From Leguminivora glycinivorella (taxonomy: Eukaryota > Arthropoda > Insecta > Lepidoptera > Tortricidae): a stretch of 64,000 nucleotides of DNA. The notes below the pieces were generated by a model. It saw nothing but the letters and a program-made list of their open reading frames with translations. It was not told the DNA's origin and ran no database searches. The position numbers and the translations under genes were made by a program. The stretch lies in contig NC_062991.1 of NCBI RefSeq assembly GCF_023078275.1, forward strand, positions 4,464,001-4,528,000. Reading direction: 5' to 3'. Shown in pieces: positions 1 to 11,129 of the stretch (the stretch's first letter is position 1; each line of letters begins with the position of its first letter).

Positions 1-3000
1 ACTAGTAAAAAATGCGTCTAACTCAATAAACAATAACTTTACCGCAATTGATGTTATTATAAATTTTTTGCATCTATTCATGCTCTTTCTAAAAATATAA
101 GTTTCATTGGTTCAGTGGATGATAATATATAACCATGTAATTACGAATTTGGTGTAGCAGGAGTCACTCTGCCCGGTCGCAGAAATGGGCGCTGACCGTA
201 GTAAAGTATTCAATATTTTTGAAGTCCTATTTTACGGATCCATATGCGAGTGGTATCGTTTCAAAGCTAATTAAATCTACTATATTTTTTTATAAATAAC
301 TATAGTCATTAAGGTAGCTGTTTAGAAAATATTTGAAAATATGTGTTTTATAGACCATGAGTCGCACAAGTACCTACTGGTAATAAATGCTTCTTAATCC
401 ATAAACAACAACTTTTCCAGAATTGATGTTAGTATATAATTTACGTGGAATTTCATGCGCTTTCTAATAACATAAGTATTATTGGTGTATGATATTATAT
501 AACCAAGTAATTACAAATTTGGTTAAGTAGGAGCCACAGCGCCCGGCCACGTATGGATGCTGACCGTCGCCAAATTTTCTATATTTTTCAGATCCTATTT
601 TATTGAACAGGAATCTTTTGAAAGTATATTATGCGTACTATCATTATTTCTCAATAATTTTAGTTGTAACTGTAGTAGCTAACAAAATATTTGAAAATAT
701 GCATTGGAACCGATGTGAGTAAAACATGCTTCTAGCTCAATGAATTATATTTTTCCGCAATTGATATACTAATAAAATAAACGCCAAAATTACCTTAAAC
801 CTTTTCAAATAATAAGTTTTGTCAGTATTGCATAAACAATTAATGTTAATTTATCCATCATACTCACTGCACACCGTTATATACATGGATGACCATTTAA
901 TTTTCGTTGCCGTTTTCATAATTTTTAAGATTGTATCTTAGTGCATGACCAATAAACAATAACTTTACCGCAAATAATGATATTATAAGATTTACAGGAC
1001 ATTTCATGTGCTTTCTAAAAATATAAGTTTTATTGATGTATGATATTATACAACCAAGTAATAACGAATTTGGTTTAGCAGGTGTCACTGCACCCCCGTG
1101 ACGTAAATAGGTGCTAACCGTCGCCTAATTTTATGTATTTCTCAGATCCTATTTTAGCGATCCATTTGTGACAGGTATCATTTGAAAGAATATTTTACGT
1201 ACTATCGTTACTTTTTAATAATTTTAGTCGTAATTGTAGAAGTTTACAAAATATTTGACAAAAAGTGTATTTTTACTGTATATGAATAGCATTCGCACTG
1301 ATACGAGTGAAACATGCTTCTAGCTCGATAAATTATATTTTTCCGCAATTGATATAATAACGAAATGAATCGCAAAATGTATGGTCTTTACAAAAAATGA
1401 GTTTTGTTAATTTTGCTTAAATATTTAATGTTAATTTGTCCACCATACCCACTGCGCACGGTCAATCGTCATATAAACGGATGTCCACCGCCGTTGCCTT
1501 AATTTTTTCATCATTTTACAGATTTTATTTTACTGATCAATTAAGTATATAAGTAAATTCGATACGTGATAAATTGGGTATATTTATTGTGAATCAGTGA
1601 AATAAAGTCTGAAAAATCATGAAAAAAGGTAACGACGGTGGACATCCATTTATATGATGGTGCGCAGTAGGTGAGCTGAACAAATTAAAATTAATTATTT
1701 ATGCAATACAAACCAAACTTATTTTTTGTGTAAGTAATTTTCCGTTTATTTTGTTATTATATCAATTGCGGAAAACTATAATTTTTTGACCTAGAAGCGT
1801 GTCTTATCAATGCCAATGCTATTTTTGCACAGTAAAATACACATATTACTAATCAAATATTTTGTAAACTTCTACAGTTTCGACTTGAAGTATTATAAAT
1901 AAAGATAGTACGCATAATATGCTTTCAAATGATACCTCTCACAAATTTATCAGTAAAATAGGATCTGAGTAATGTAGAAAATTTGGCGACGGTCAGTCAG
2001 CACCCAATATCGTGACAGGCCGCAGTGACCCCTGCTAAACCAAATTCGTATTACTTGGTCATATATTATCATACATCAATAAAACTTACATTTTTAGAAA
2101 GCGCATGAAATTTCGCGTAAATTTTATAATAACATTAATTGCGGTAAAGTTATGGTTTATTAAGTTAGAAGCATTTTTTATCTGTATATGTGCAACTCAT
2201 GCTCGAAACAAAAACTCATGTTTTCAAATATTTTGTAAACAGCTACCTTTATAACTATAGTTATTCAAAAATAATTATAGAAGGTTTAATTTGCTTTCAA
2301 ATGATACCTCTTACATATGGATCCGTAAAATAGGAACTTAAAAATATTGAATACTTTACTACGGTCAGCGCTCATTTATGCGACCGGCAGAGTGACCACT
2401 ACGAAACAAAATTCGTAATTTCATGGTTATATTATCACTTACCAATAAAACTTATATTCTTAGAAAGCTCATGTATAGTCGCGTAAATTTTATAATAACA
2501 TCAATTGCGGTAACGTTATTGTTTATTGACTTAGAAGCATTTTTTACCAGTACTTGTGCGATTCATGCTCGATAAAAAACACATATTTTCAAATATTTTG
2601 TAAACAGCTACCTTTATGACTATAGTTATGTGTAAACAATTATAGTAGGTTTAATTATCTTTCAAACGATACCTCTCACATATGGATCCGTAAAATAAGA
2701 CCTCAAAAATATTGAATACTTTACTACGGTCAGCGCCCGTTTATGCGACCTGGAGGATAACCCCTGCCAAACAAAATTCTTAATTACATGGTTATATATT
2801 ATCATATACCAATGAAACTTATATTTTTAATAACATCAATTGCGGTAAAGTTATTGTTTATTGAGTTAGACGCATTTTTACTAGTACTTGTGCAATTCAT
2901 GCGCGAAAAAAAAGCACATATTTTCAAATATTTCGTAAACGGTTACTTTTATGAGTATAGTTATTTGAAAACAATTAAAGTAGGTTTAATAAGCTTTCAA

Positions 3001-3075
3001 ATGACACCTTGCACGAACAGATTGGTGCCATAGGACTCAAGATGTGAATAAATATCTATGATGGTCGGTCGCCAT
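1..3075. repeat. Large inverted repeat built of tandem 330-375 bp units
   Basis: A motif with the core CCGCAATTGAT next to an AATAAACAATAA-like stretch recurs near 40, 410, 755, 965 and 1340 on the plus strand. It then recurs in reverse complement (AATTGCGG) near 1762, 2138, 2505 and 2838. Each unit also carries a TGACCGTCGC-like box and an AAAATATTTGAAAATATG-like segment. The symmetry axis lies near 1560: 1480-1499 pairs with 1628-1647. The arms are of unequal length because the left arm holds an extra partial unit near 723-949. The left arm is cut by the window edge. No coding content is visible; the short ORFs here are chance. It could be the end of a large transposon with subterminal repeats, or an inverted satellite block. 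Confidence 0.8.
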
Positions 3076-3404
3076 CTTTCCCCCCTTTTTCTCGACCCGT
3101 CCCCCCCTCCTTAAACTAAAACAGGTCAATTCGTAATCTGGAGAGAACGAGGAACATATCCATACCTGTTTTAGGTATTTAGAAGAGATGTCGACGAAAA
3201 TCGTGAAGGAGACGACTTGTGGCCAAATTGGCTCTAGACTACTAGTGGAAACGCATCCTTTGCATTGTAATCTATTTAAATCAAGCATTGTCCAGTGTAA
3301 CCTCAGCTTAATCAGTTGCATTGTCATATTAAAGCACAGTATCGGTGACAATAGCCTATGCGTCTTTCTACATCAAAAGGGTCCATATATTGTCTAATGC
3401 GATA

Positions 3405-3500
3405 GGAGGTAAAGGAACAGGTCGGCTTATGGTAAGGGATCACTGCCGCCCATGGACACCCGAAACACCAGAAAGGTTAAAAGGTGCATTGACGGCGCCG
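3405..3500 (+). repeat. Interspersed lepidopteran repeat fragment (GATCACTGCCGCCCATGGAC type)
   Basis: The segment around the box ATCACTGCCGCCCATGGACA is related to 50704-50815 (opposite orientation), and more loosely to 54434-54560, 55800-55880 and 63775-63860. These share the layout of removable-host words (AGCAGACGGGTCGCC, GTAAGCGATCAC, CCATGGACACCC). I recognise it as a widespread lepidopteran repeat but cannot assign its class. Confidence 0.5.
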
Positions 3501-3504
3501 ATTT

Positions 3505-3630
3505 AGAATTTGTTTTTTTTTTGTCTGAAAACTGAGTTAGTCGGAAGTGTTCTTAGCCATGTTTTATGCAAATCGGTCTACTATGTCGCGGTCGGGGGTT
3601 TTTTCAAAATTTTAATTTTGTGGTTAGGTT
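3505..3630 (-). repeat. CAGA-microsatellite repeat family, partial copy
   Basis: This matches the 5' half of the family seen in full at 5687-5907, 7138-7367 and 60961-61229, in reverse orientation. The shared words include ACCGATTTTCATGAAACATG, CTAAGAACACTCCCGACTAA and AAAATTAAAATTTT. This copy lacks the microsatellite end. Confidence 0.7.
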
Positions 3631-3843
3631 AATTTTCTATTATATTGTCTTGAAGGACTTCAATGGAATGAAGTCCTTGATAGCGGCAACCCACACTCAG
3701 GCGACGCACGTCGTAAGACGCGGAACGGACGTCAGCGCCACGCCGCCCGATTGTAATTTAAAAAAAGTCTCGTCAGTACATTTTGTATAATAGAAGACGT
3801 GAGACGCGCCCCAAGCGACGCGGCGCTAGAAATGCACCTGCAT

Positions 3844-3958
3844 GGGAAGCATGGTCGCGCGATAGACGATAAAATAGCAGGCTGTCCCTATCGCACTTAC
3901 AAATAGTGCGATAGGGACGGCCTGCTATTTTATCGTCTATCGCGCGACCATGCTTCCC
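3844..3958. repeat. Near-perfect hairpin, 53-bp arms and 9-nt loop
   Basis: The arms 3844-3896 and 3906-3958 are reverse complements with one mismatch, which would be a G-U pair in RNA. The loop is TTACAAATA. Pairing continues more loosely to about 3838/3963. A diverged relative flanks the LTR element at about 44225-44283 and 50097-50130, with the same TTACAAATAGTG loop and CGCGACCATGCTT outer arm. It is probably a palindromic MITE. Confidence 0.85.
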
Positions 3959-4127
3959 GTGCTGATATGATAGTGGTTTGACCGGTTACCGGATATTTTG
4001 CCGACGAGACTACCTAATGTCCGGTATCCGGTCTCCGAATATTCCGCCATAATTTTTTACCGAAGTTGAGTAAATTTGACGGTGCGCAGCGCTGAGCGTT
4101 GCTGGTGCAACGTGTTTCTAGTTGATC

Positions 4128-4782
4128 ATATCGTCACTACTTTTAAAAAAACTTGTATCTTCGTCTGTCAATGAAAAAGAAAATTGTAGTAAGTATGTAT
4201 GGAATGCATTAGAGATGGGCCGAATATTCGGTAAATATTCGGTTTTCGGCATATTCGGCAAGATTTTCAATGTTCGTATTCGGCCGAATAGTTCGGTTAC
4301 ATTGCCGAATATTTACCGAATAAACAAAGTAAATGACTAATGAAGATCTTAAGTATTCCATTGCATAATAAGCTCTTATTTTAGTAGCTTTCATAGGAAC
4401 TAAAAATGCGTCAAAATATAAACACAATTGTTTTGTAAAAAAGTTAAAAAAAACCGTAGTTTAAGATTTGAGAAGAGTTCAGAGTTGTTTAACCAAGTTT
4501 TATTTATCCACTAAATCATAAGAACCTAAGGTACTTGTAGTATGTATGACAATTATCAATCATTTCATAATTTTAATCCTAACATTCGCTTTAAAAATAT
4601 GGCGTAACCGAATATTCGGCCGAATGTTCGGATCGGTAACAGCTGAACCGAATGTTCGGCCGAATATTCGTATTCGGCAAAGTCCATATTCAGCCCATCT
4701 CTAGAATGCATATAGACTTACTGGGTTTTAACTTTGAGAAGCAGCGTGAGATACGAGATTTTTTTAAAGTAGTGACGATATG
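4128..4782. mobile_element. TA-type palindromic MITE interrupted by an hAT-like element
   Basis: The ends ATATCGTCACTACTTTT and its reverse complement bound this element. An uninterrupted copy lies at 15465-15609 and a diverged one at 24190-24330. The interior is split by the insertion at 4210-4703. TATA at both ends of the intact copy suggests TA target duplication, so a Tc1/mariner-like MITE is likely. Confidence 0.75.
4210..4703. mobile_element. Non-autonomous hAT-like element with 8-bp target duplication
   Basis: The terminal repeats TAGAGATGGGC / GCCCATCTCTA are flanked on both sides by GAATGCAT (4202-4209 and 4704-4711). The intact host copy at 15465-15609 supports the boundaries. Both subterminal regions carry repeated CCGAATATTCGG palindromes (about 4217-4330 and 4607-4680), as expected for transposase-binding iterons. 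No transposase ORF is present. Confidence 0.85.
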
Positions 4783-5440
4783 TATGTTAAAAGCTATATT
4801 CAGACAGAAATTAAACTCACTTTTTGTACTTTTTAATGTATTTGTGAGATTAAACAAACCTTAACATTGATTACTTTATGGTTTGATATTTATGTTAAGT
4901 ATGTATGTAAGTATAAGCTTTATTGTACATAAAGGAAACAAAAGAGACACAGTTACAGAGTCAGTAATATACAATGTAATGACTTATCCCTTATCTCTTC
5001 CAGTCAACCTGTATGTACTCTAGTTGTCTCCTTATATTAGGCACTAATCCGGTCTCCGGCAGCATATTACTTATGCAAGTTTTGCAACTATCCGGTATTT
5101 TGTTACGGACCGTATATCCGTTGGCCCGTTGCAACTCTAGTCCTTTTCATTCGAAATTGTAACAAAAATTCCAAAAAATGGCTCTTTAAACTTGGAAAGT
5201 CACATACATGTACAGTTTGGTATTGGGAAATTGAGTATTGACTATTAACCCTTTAATGCAACGCAAACCAATGGACTTAATTAGTGCGTTCAATGGGTTA
5301 ATAATGTCGGCAAAACAAAGGATAGAGTTAGCTACTAATCCTAAATCTAGGAACTAAATTCTAGTATGAAAAGGCATTTTAGCATAATTATAAACTTGTA
5401 TAACTTTAGTAAATAAAATAAAGCTGAAAATAGCCCCGGT
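4783..5440. other. Stretch with nothing recognised
   Basis: AT-rich sequence with a short GTATGT run near 4895-4915. I see no gene, RNA or repeat family I can support. Confidence 0.5.
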
Positions 5441-5444
5441 TTAT

Positions 5445-5600
5445 GAAATGTGAGTGTGCACGGGAAAACTTCCCACTTTCTCGATTACTATAAAGCCGCT
5501 TTGTCAGTTTATTCATATAAAGATACAAGTAAATCTCGCCTTAATGGTAACCGACAAAGTGAGACGTTTTACTAAACGCACTCACAAATTATGACATGTG
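5445..5600 (+). mobile_element. MITE-like element, sister copy at 58945-59100
   Basis: It runs from a TGTGAGTGTG-type end to its imperfect inverse, with the internal words CGGCTTTATAG-like / AAAGCGGCTT and TTACTTGTA shared with the reverse-oriented copy at 58945-59100. Class unknown. Confidence 0.55.
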
Positions 5601-5686
5601 TATGACTTGGCTAATAAAATCAATGCTTAGTCTGACTCTAGTACCTACATAAAGAACTTAGGTACTTATGTATGTAAGGAAAGAAA

Positions 5687-5907
5687 ACCCTAACCATAAA
5701 ATTAAAATTTTGGAAAAAAAAAAGACATATTGGACCGATTTTCATGAAACATGCCTAAGAACACTCCCGATCCCGACTAACTCAGCTTTCAAAAAAAAAA
5801 AACTAAATCGGTTCATCCGTTCGGAAGCTACGATGCCACAGACAGACACACAGACAAACAGTCACGTCAAACTTATAACACGACGTCGTTTTTGCGTCGG
5901 GGGTTAA
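5687..5907 (+). repeat. CAGA-microsatellite repeat family, full copy
   Basis: It begins CCTAACCATAAAATTAAAAT and passes through ACCGATTTTCATGAAACATG and TTCATCCGTTCGG. It then has a CAGACAGACACA microsatellite and ends in GTCGTTTTTGCGTCGGGGGT followed by TAAAA. Class unknown; the fixed ends with an internal microsatellite suggest a non-autonomous element. Confidence 0.75.
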
Positions 5908-5994
5908 AACTAGTATTGTAAACAAACCATAATCAATTAATCATCCTAGGTCAAGATCATCCTCTGCAGAAATACTAAATATGTACCAGCTTAC

Positions 5995-6450
5995 CTGTAA
6001 AAATAATAGTTATTTGTTATACAAGGGGGCAAAGTTGTATTTTAACGCCGAGTGTGGAATTGATAAACGAGCAAGCGAAAGGATTCTATAGTTGAACCAC
6101 GAGCGAAGCGAGTGATTCAAGAATAGAATCCTGAACTTGCGAGTTTTTTAACACACGAGAAGTAAAATACATTTGCACCCGAGTGTAACACAAAACTTTT
6201 CCCCTCACTATAGCGAGGAAACTACAACGCAAAAAATGCGTTTATCACTGCTTGCAGTAGTTCCACGGGTGGTAAGTCATCTTTATTACTAGATTCACCA
6301 ACTTTTATCAATTTTAAAGCAGTTATTTTGACTTTATTCAAGGTCAAATTACTTTACCCACTAGTGGATAAAATGTATTTTTACGCGCTGGTATTAAAGG
6401 ACAAAATACGTGTTTCCGAGCTAGTGAGGGGAAAAACATATTAATAGTAA
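5995..6450 (+). repeat. Interspersed repeat A (AAGTTGTATTTTAACGCCGAG family)
   Basis: The run from GGGGGCAAAGTTGTATTTTA to GAGCTAGTGAGGGGAAAAA also occurs at 42490-43600, where it is split by the insertion 42673-43390. The ends carry CCCCTCACTA / TAGTGAGGGG in inverse orientation. Confidence 0.7.
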
Positions 6451-6558
6451 CTTCATGAATGAACTTCACAACAGGCGGTCTTATTGCTAAACAGTAATTA
6501 ATAAATCCGCAGTTAGGATTGTTAGGAATAAATCGTAGTTTTTTTATTTACAACGATT

Positions 6559-6602
6559 TTTAACCCCCGACGAAAAAACGAAGGGGTGTTATAAGTTGGA
6601 CG

Positions 6603-6637
<35 letters not shown>

Positions 6638-6810
6638 GTGTGTCTGTCTGTGGCATCATAGCTCCGAACGGATGAACCGATTTAGATTTAGTTTTTTTTG
6701 TCCGAAAGCTGAGTTAGTCGGGAGTGTTCTTAGCCATGTTTCATGCAAATCGATCTACTATGTCGCTGTCGGAGGTTTTTTCAAAATTTTAATTTTGTGG
6801 TTAGGTTATT
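6559..6810 (-). repeat. CAGA-microsatellite repeat family, copy
   Basis: Reverse-oriented copy: ACCCCCGACG end, GTCTGTCTGTCTG microsatellite, then the complement of TTCATCCGTTCGG and TCATGAAACATGG, ending in the complement of CCTAACCACAAAATT. Confidence 0.75.
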
Positions 6811-7137
6811 TTACTTACAACTGAATTTTTAAATCACGATGTCGATATCAATATGGATAAGAGGAATAGTAAGTAGGATATAATACTTAATTGAATCACA
6901 TCATCAGAATCAATAAGTAATAAAACGTTTTAATACAAATTCACAACGTTGAATACGTAAAAACATTCAGATTACAATAATTCCCTTTGCAAAACTGCAT
7001 ATCGATAAAACAAGCACATCACTAGTAAGCCGGAGCAAAACGCGCTATTAGTGATGCGACATCACGACCGCGGGATTACGATACATCGGATTTAATATCG
7101 ATGCAGTTGGGGACATTGAAATTGGGATAAATAAAAT

Positions 7138-7367
7138 AAAAACCCCGAGCGTGACATAGTGGACCGATTTTCATGAAACATGGCTAAGAACACTCCCGAC
7201 TAACTCAGCTTTGAGACAAAAAAAACTAAATCTAAATCGACTCATCCGTTCGGGAGCTACGATGCCACAGACAGACACACACACACACAGACAGACAGAC
7301 ATACAGACAGAAAGACAGACACGTCAAACTTATAACGCCCCGTCGTTTTTGCGTCGGCGGTTAAAAA
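7138..7367 (+). repeat. CAGA-microsatellite repeat family, copy
   Basis: Forward copy with the same ordered blocks: ACCGATTTTCATGAAACATG, CTAAGAACACTCCCGACTAA, CACAGACAGACAC microsatellite, GCGTCGGCGGTTAAAAA end. The 5' boundary is truncated compared with 60961-61229. Confidence 0.75.
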
Positions 7368-7737
7368 TGAAACTAGGTTTATGAAATAAATAATATTATA
7401 ACAATCGTTTTTACGGTACAGTAAGCAAGAAAGATATGAATGCAGCCGAAGTGCCGAAAATATGTAAACATCGCTTTTTGCACGGGCAATAAAGAGAAAA
7501 AATACATATTTATGTCGCTGAAAAAACATATGGTTTTGTGAAAAATTCAAATGACGATGCGAAAAGGGAAACAGCAACGTACCCAGTTAAAAAAAACTCT
7601 TCGATCGTTTATGTTTTTCGGTAATTTATTCGTAAACCGAACTAGCCGAATACGAACATTACTACCAATATGCCGAATACCTAATAATTTGTATTGATTT
7701 GCGCAAAGTAATTTAACAAAAAAATATCCAACGGTAC

Positions 7738-7885
7738 TATGCCCGTACGCAGCGCGGCCAATTCAAAATGGCCGACCCAACGCGCGCGGCGCGACGTTGT
7801 CTAATCGTGCCGCTACCCCGCCGGCTGGCGCGGCGACGGCCGCTCGTGAGCGTTCGACGAATAACGGTGCGCCGATAATTGTGAC
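7738..7885. promoter_or_regulatory. CpG-rich segment upstream of the first transposase-derived gene
   Basis: This stretch is strikingly GC- and CpG-rich inside AT-rich surroundings (for example GCGCGCGGCGCGACG and CGCGGCGACGGCCGC). It lies about 800 bp before the gene at 8657. It could be a distal promoter with a 5' UTR intron, or a GC-rich MITE; no core element decides this. Confidence 0.3.
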
Positions 7886-8499
7886 TCATATTTTGATAAG
7901 TTTTTTTTTTAATTTTAAATTTTATTAGCCACGTTTTAATCATTAGAGATACATTAATATTCTAAAAATAATTGTGCCGTTATTAAGGAAAAGGTTCAAA
8001 ATTGTCGCTTACAATAAGGGCGTAATTTACTTGTGTTTATATCTTTATACCAATTACTTATTAATATATAGACATTAAATAGGTAATTAAGGCTAAGGAG
8101 ACACTGGCACATTCATTGTTTAAATCATTCAGTAAATAATCAGTCATTATCATTAAACAAGTACCTATATGTTAAACATTTGTAGCGATTAACAATAACT
8201 ACTATTATTAGTATTGTTTTTGTATGTAGTCCTAGTCAGGGTTTCTTATTAAACAATTTAAATACATATTATGAAACTTAGTAATTAACTAGGCAATCGT
8301 TACTAATTCATTAATTACCTAAATAATATTAAGTATTTACAATTTAAAATATTTAAATTATTTAAGTATTGTGATTGTGATATTCAATATTTAAATTACT
8401 TTAAAATTATGAATTATGAATACCAAACTAAAGAAATGTTTCCTCATTTACTAAGATTACTCAATTGACTAAAAGCAATATCAACTAAAAGACGCACTA

Positions 8500-8656
8500 T
8501 AATCGTCTCGTTCACAATAACTGCACTAGTCTACGCGCTACGTTGCCAGCTCGAACGCGAAAATGGAACAGCAAGAGCGGTAGTTGCGCGGCGGACGCCA
8601 AACGTGTCGGACGTTAGACGAATGACGATTTGTCACTGACGCGTTAGTTTTACAAA
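8500..8656 (+). promoter_or_regulatory. Putative proximal promoter / 5' UTR of the first transposase-derived gene
   Basis: CpG-rich sequence ends directly at the start codon. It contains CTACGTTGCCAG at 8538-8549, which recurs at 11146-11157 upstream of the paralog. The start contexts also match (ACGCGTTAGTTTTACAAAATG here, ACGCGTTACTGTCACAAAATG there), so the duplication included upstream DNA. No TATA box is evident. Confidence 0.45.
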
Positions 8657-9946
8657 ATGGAGGCGGAACCGAGTTCTTCGACAGAACCGGATAGTGAGAT
8701 TAATTTTGAATTTCGAAATAATGCAAGCAACATCGAATCGGCCCGATTTCTGCAGCGCATATTGAAGAAATCTGAAGAAGAGAATTTAATAACATTTAAA
8801 CCCTTCAGAGATCCTTTAGACCGCTCACATTTCTACACCGGCATAGATAAGAGGAATATCCCTGTCATAAAAATCACAGATACGAAAATCACAGAAGTGA
8901 AAGATATAGAAAGATCTGTGATACATGATCGATTGGTTGCTTTCTATTTGAACTCATTCCACCTTGATTTTTCAAGTTCAATGAATACACCTACGACGAA
9001 GAACCTATTCGGAGCTATGTTTGGCAAAATTCCGAAATACATTGACATTCGCACTTTTCGCAAACACTTGGCCAAGTTAGGATATGTTTGGATGAGGATA
9101 ACCAAAGGATATATTGTCATGGAAAGACCCAGCGTCACATTTGAAAGATACCATTACTTAAAGGATATAATTCGATACCGTGAAGAGAACAGAGAAATTT
9201 TCTTTGTCGACGAAATAGTTTTGACCAGCAGATGTACTCCCTATCAATTTAAAAAATACAACTATCTGCAGAAGACAGCTGTTAAAGCTAATGTAGATTT
9301 ATCAGAAAGCGTATTATTAAAACATATATACGCTGTCTCGAAAACTGGAGTCTATGCCATGAAGGCCCTTCATGATTTCAACTCGTCTAACTTTGCCGGG
9401 TGGATAATTAATGATTTACTACCCATCTTGCCCAAGAACAGTGTTGTTGTCATGCAAAAATATGAGCACCACGATGATGTTGTTAAGAAACCTACATTAT
9501 ACAGTTTAAAAGAAGACATGGTAGAGTGGCTTGAACGGAATAACGTACCTTTTATTGAAGATATGTCTAAAAGTGATCTGATGTCTCTAATAGAGTCCTA
9601 CACTACTGAGATTGACGAATTCAGTGTCATTGAACAGTCGCTAAAGTTAAAAGGTCACGAGTTGCTTCGCCTGCCTGTCTGTATTGAAGACATGACTCCA
9701 GCTAAACACATCTTTGAATTAATTAAGCGGAATGCCCACAAAGTACGGGTGAATATTAATTTAATAACCGAAAGCGTCCCTCAAGCTACGTTGGAAGAGT
9801 ATGACAAAAGTATAGCAGATGAAGAGAAAGATACAATGCTTATAGATATGAAGATGGACGAGGTTTTAGATACTGTCATCAAAGATTATCAGAGCATGAA
9901 ATTTAAACATGAAGATTCAGAAGTGCCGCTTAGTGATAGTGATTGA
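8657..9946 (+). CDS. Transposase-derived protein (Tc1/mariner-IS630, DDE_3-like), catalytic site degenerate
   Basis: This is a single open frame of 429 residues. The start is set by the ATG at 8657: an in-frame TAG lies 12 nt upstream, and the paralog starts at the matching place. Residues about 125-165 (KIPKYID..TFRKHLAKLGYVW..VMERPSVTFERY) have the order of the DNA-binding/linker segment of insect IS630-like transposases. Residues 174-190 (YREENREIFFVDEIV) match the block holding the first catalytic Asp, kept as D185. NSVVVMQKYEHH (261-272) matches the block with the second Asp, but the position holds Q267. DMTPAKHIFELIK (345-357) matches the block with the final acidic residue, now K350. 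With two of three acids gone, cleavage activity is unlikely. The tail is acidic and ends SEVPLSDSD. A long intact frame with a lost active site suggests exaptation, perhaps as a DNA-binding protein; the function is unknown. ATTAAA near 9982 may serve polyadenylation. Confidence 0.85.
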   Translation: MEAEPSSSTEPDSEINFEFRNNASNIESARFLQRILKKSEEENLITFKPFRDPLDRSHFYTGIDKRNIPVIKITDTKITEVKDIERSVIHDRLVAFYLNSFHLDFSSSMNTPTTKNLFGAMFGKIPKYIDIRTFRKHLAKLGYVWMRITKGYIVMERPSVTFERYHYLKDIIRYREENREIFFVDEIVLTSRCTPYQFKKYNYLQKTAVKANVDLSESVLLKHIYAVSKTGVYAMKALHDFNSSNFAGWIINDLLPILPKNSVVVMQKYEHHDDVVKKPTLYSLKEDMVEWLERNNVPFIEDMSKSDLMSLIESYTTEIDEFSVIEQSLKLKGHELLRLPVCIEDMTPAKHIFELIKRNAHKVRVNINLITESVPQATLEEYDKSIADEEKDTMLIDMKMDEVLDTVIKDYQSMKFKHEDSEVPLSDSD

Positions 9947-10023
9947 AAAAAAAAACTTTTAACACTTATGACCTTTTTTGATATTAAAGTAATGATAACA
10001 CGCTGTTGATAATGACTGATATC

Positions 10024-10583
10024 TTTTTAGGGTTCCGTAGTCAACTAGGAACCCTTATAGTTTCGCCATGTCTGTCTGTCCGTCCGTCCGTCCGTCCGTC
10101 CGTCCGTCCGTCCGCGGATAATCTCAGTAACCGTAAGCACTAGAAAGCTGAAATTTGGTACCAATATGTATATCAATTACGTCAACAAAGTGCAAAAATA
10201 AAAAATGGGAAAAAATGTTTCATTAGGGTACCCCCCCTACATGCAAAGTGGGGGCTGATATTTTTTTTCATTCCAACCCCAACGTGTGATATATTGTTGG
10301 ATAGGTATTTAAAAATGAATAAGGGTTTACTAAGATCATTTTTTGATAATATTAATAGTTTCGGAAATAATCGCTCTTAAAGGAAAAAAAAGTGCGTCCC
10401 CCCCCCTCTAACTTTTGAACCATATGTTTAAAAAATATGAAAAAAATCACCAAAGTAGAACTTTGTAAAGACTTTCTAGGAAAATTATTTTGAACTTGAT
10501 AGGTTCAGTAGTTTTTGACAAAAATACGAAAAACTACGGAACCCTACACTGAGCGTGGCCCGACACGCTCTTGGCCGGTTTTT
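10024..10583 (+). repeat. TCCG-microsatellite repeat family D, complete copy
   Basis: It opens TTTTTAGGGTTCCGTAGTCA and has a (TCCG)n array at 10077-10114, then TAATCTCAGTAACCGTAAGC. It closes with AACTACGGAACCCTACACTG, the stem GAGCGTG..CACGCTC and GGCCGGTTTTTT. The words AGGGTTCCGTAG and CTACGGAACCCT are inverted near the ends. Further copies lie at 17155-19058 and 19971-20163. It sits between the two paralogs and is a later insertion into the duplicated block. Class not known to me. Confidence 0.8.
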
Positions 10584-10930
10584 TATCGTGCTACTACGTA
10601 GACAATTGCTACCATATAAACAATAAAGTGATATTAATTAAAAATAATTCGTTGTTATAACATTTCATGTTCAAGTTCCTGTGCTAATATTGTGTACTTA
10701 ACAGAAATACATTAACTTTTTCACAGACGTGTTTTTTTTTCTACTAAATCTCTTTCTTTCCTTGCCTAGCTAGGTAATAATTTAAAATATTTTGTTAAGT
10801 TATTACCTTGCCTTATTACCACTTTTGCAGTTAAAAAAATTACAAACTACACATATAAAACATTTACATGCTTATTGTTTCATTATTTATTTCTTAACAT
10901 AAGTTACTACAAAAATAGTACCATATAATT

Positions 10931-11066
10931 GGTGTAATCAGGGGGCCGATTTTTGAGTCTCACTTTCAATAAAATACCGGTTGAAAACGGTGAATTGCCT
11001 ATTATTTTCAGTGACAATTTTCTGAATTTGAACGCCGAGAGACTCAGAAATCGGCCCCCTGCATCG
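10931..11066. mobile_element. Palindromic MITE between the two paralogs
   Basis: The ends CAGGGGGCCGATTTTTGAGT and ACTCAGAAATCGGCCCCCTG are inverted repeats. There is no coding capacity. Confidence 0.75.
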
Positions 11067-11129
11067 CACTTTAAATAACCGATATGAGTGCAACATAAAA
11101 ATGCACCCTTATTTATCGCGCTTACAATA

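Noticed and set aside
6600..6650. Short regular repeats considered as a CRISPR-like array (also 10077-10114 and 20582-20690)
   Set aside because: They are simple CAGA/TCCG microsatellites without spacers, in a eukaryotic repeat.
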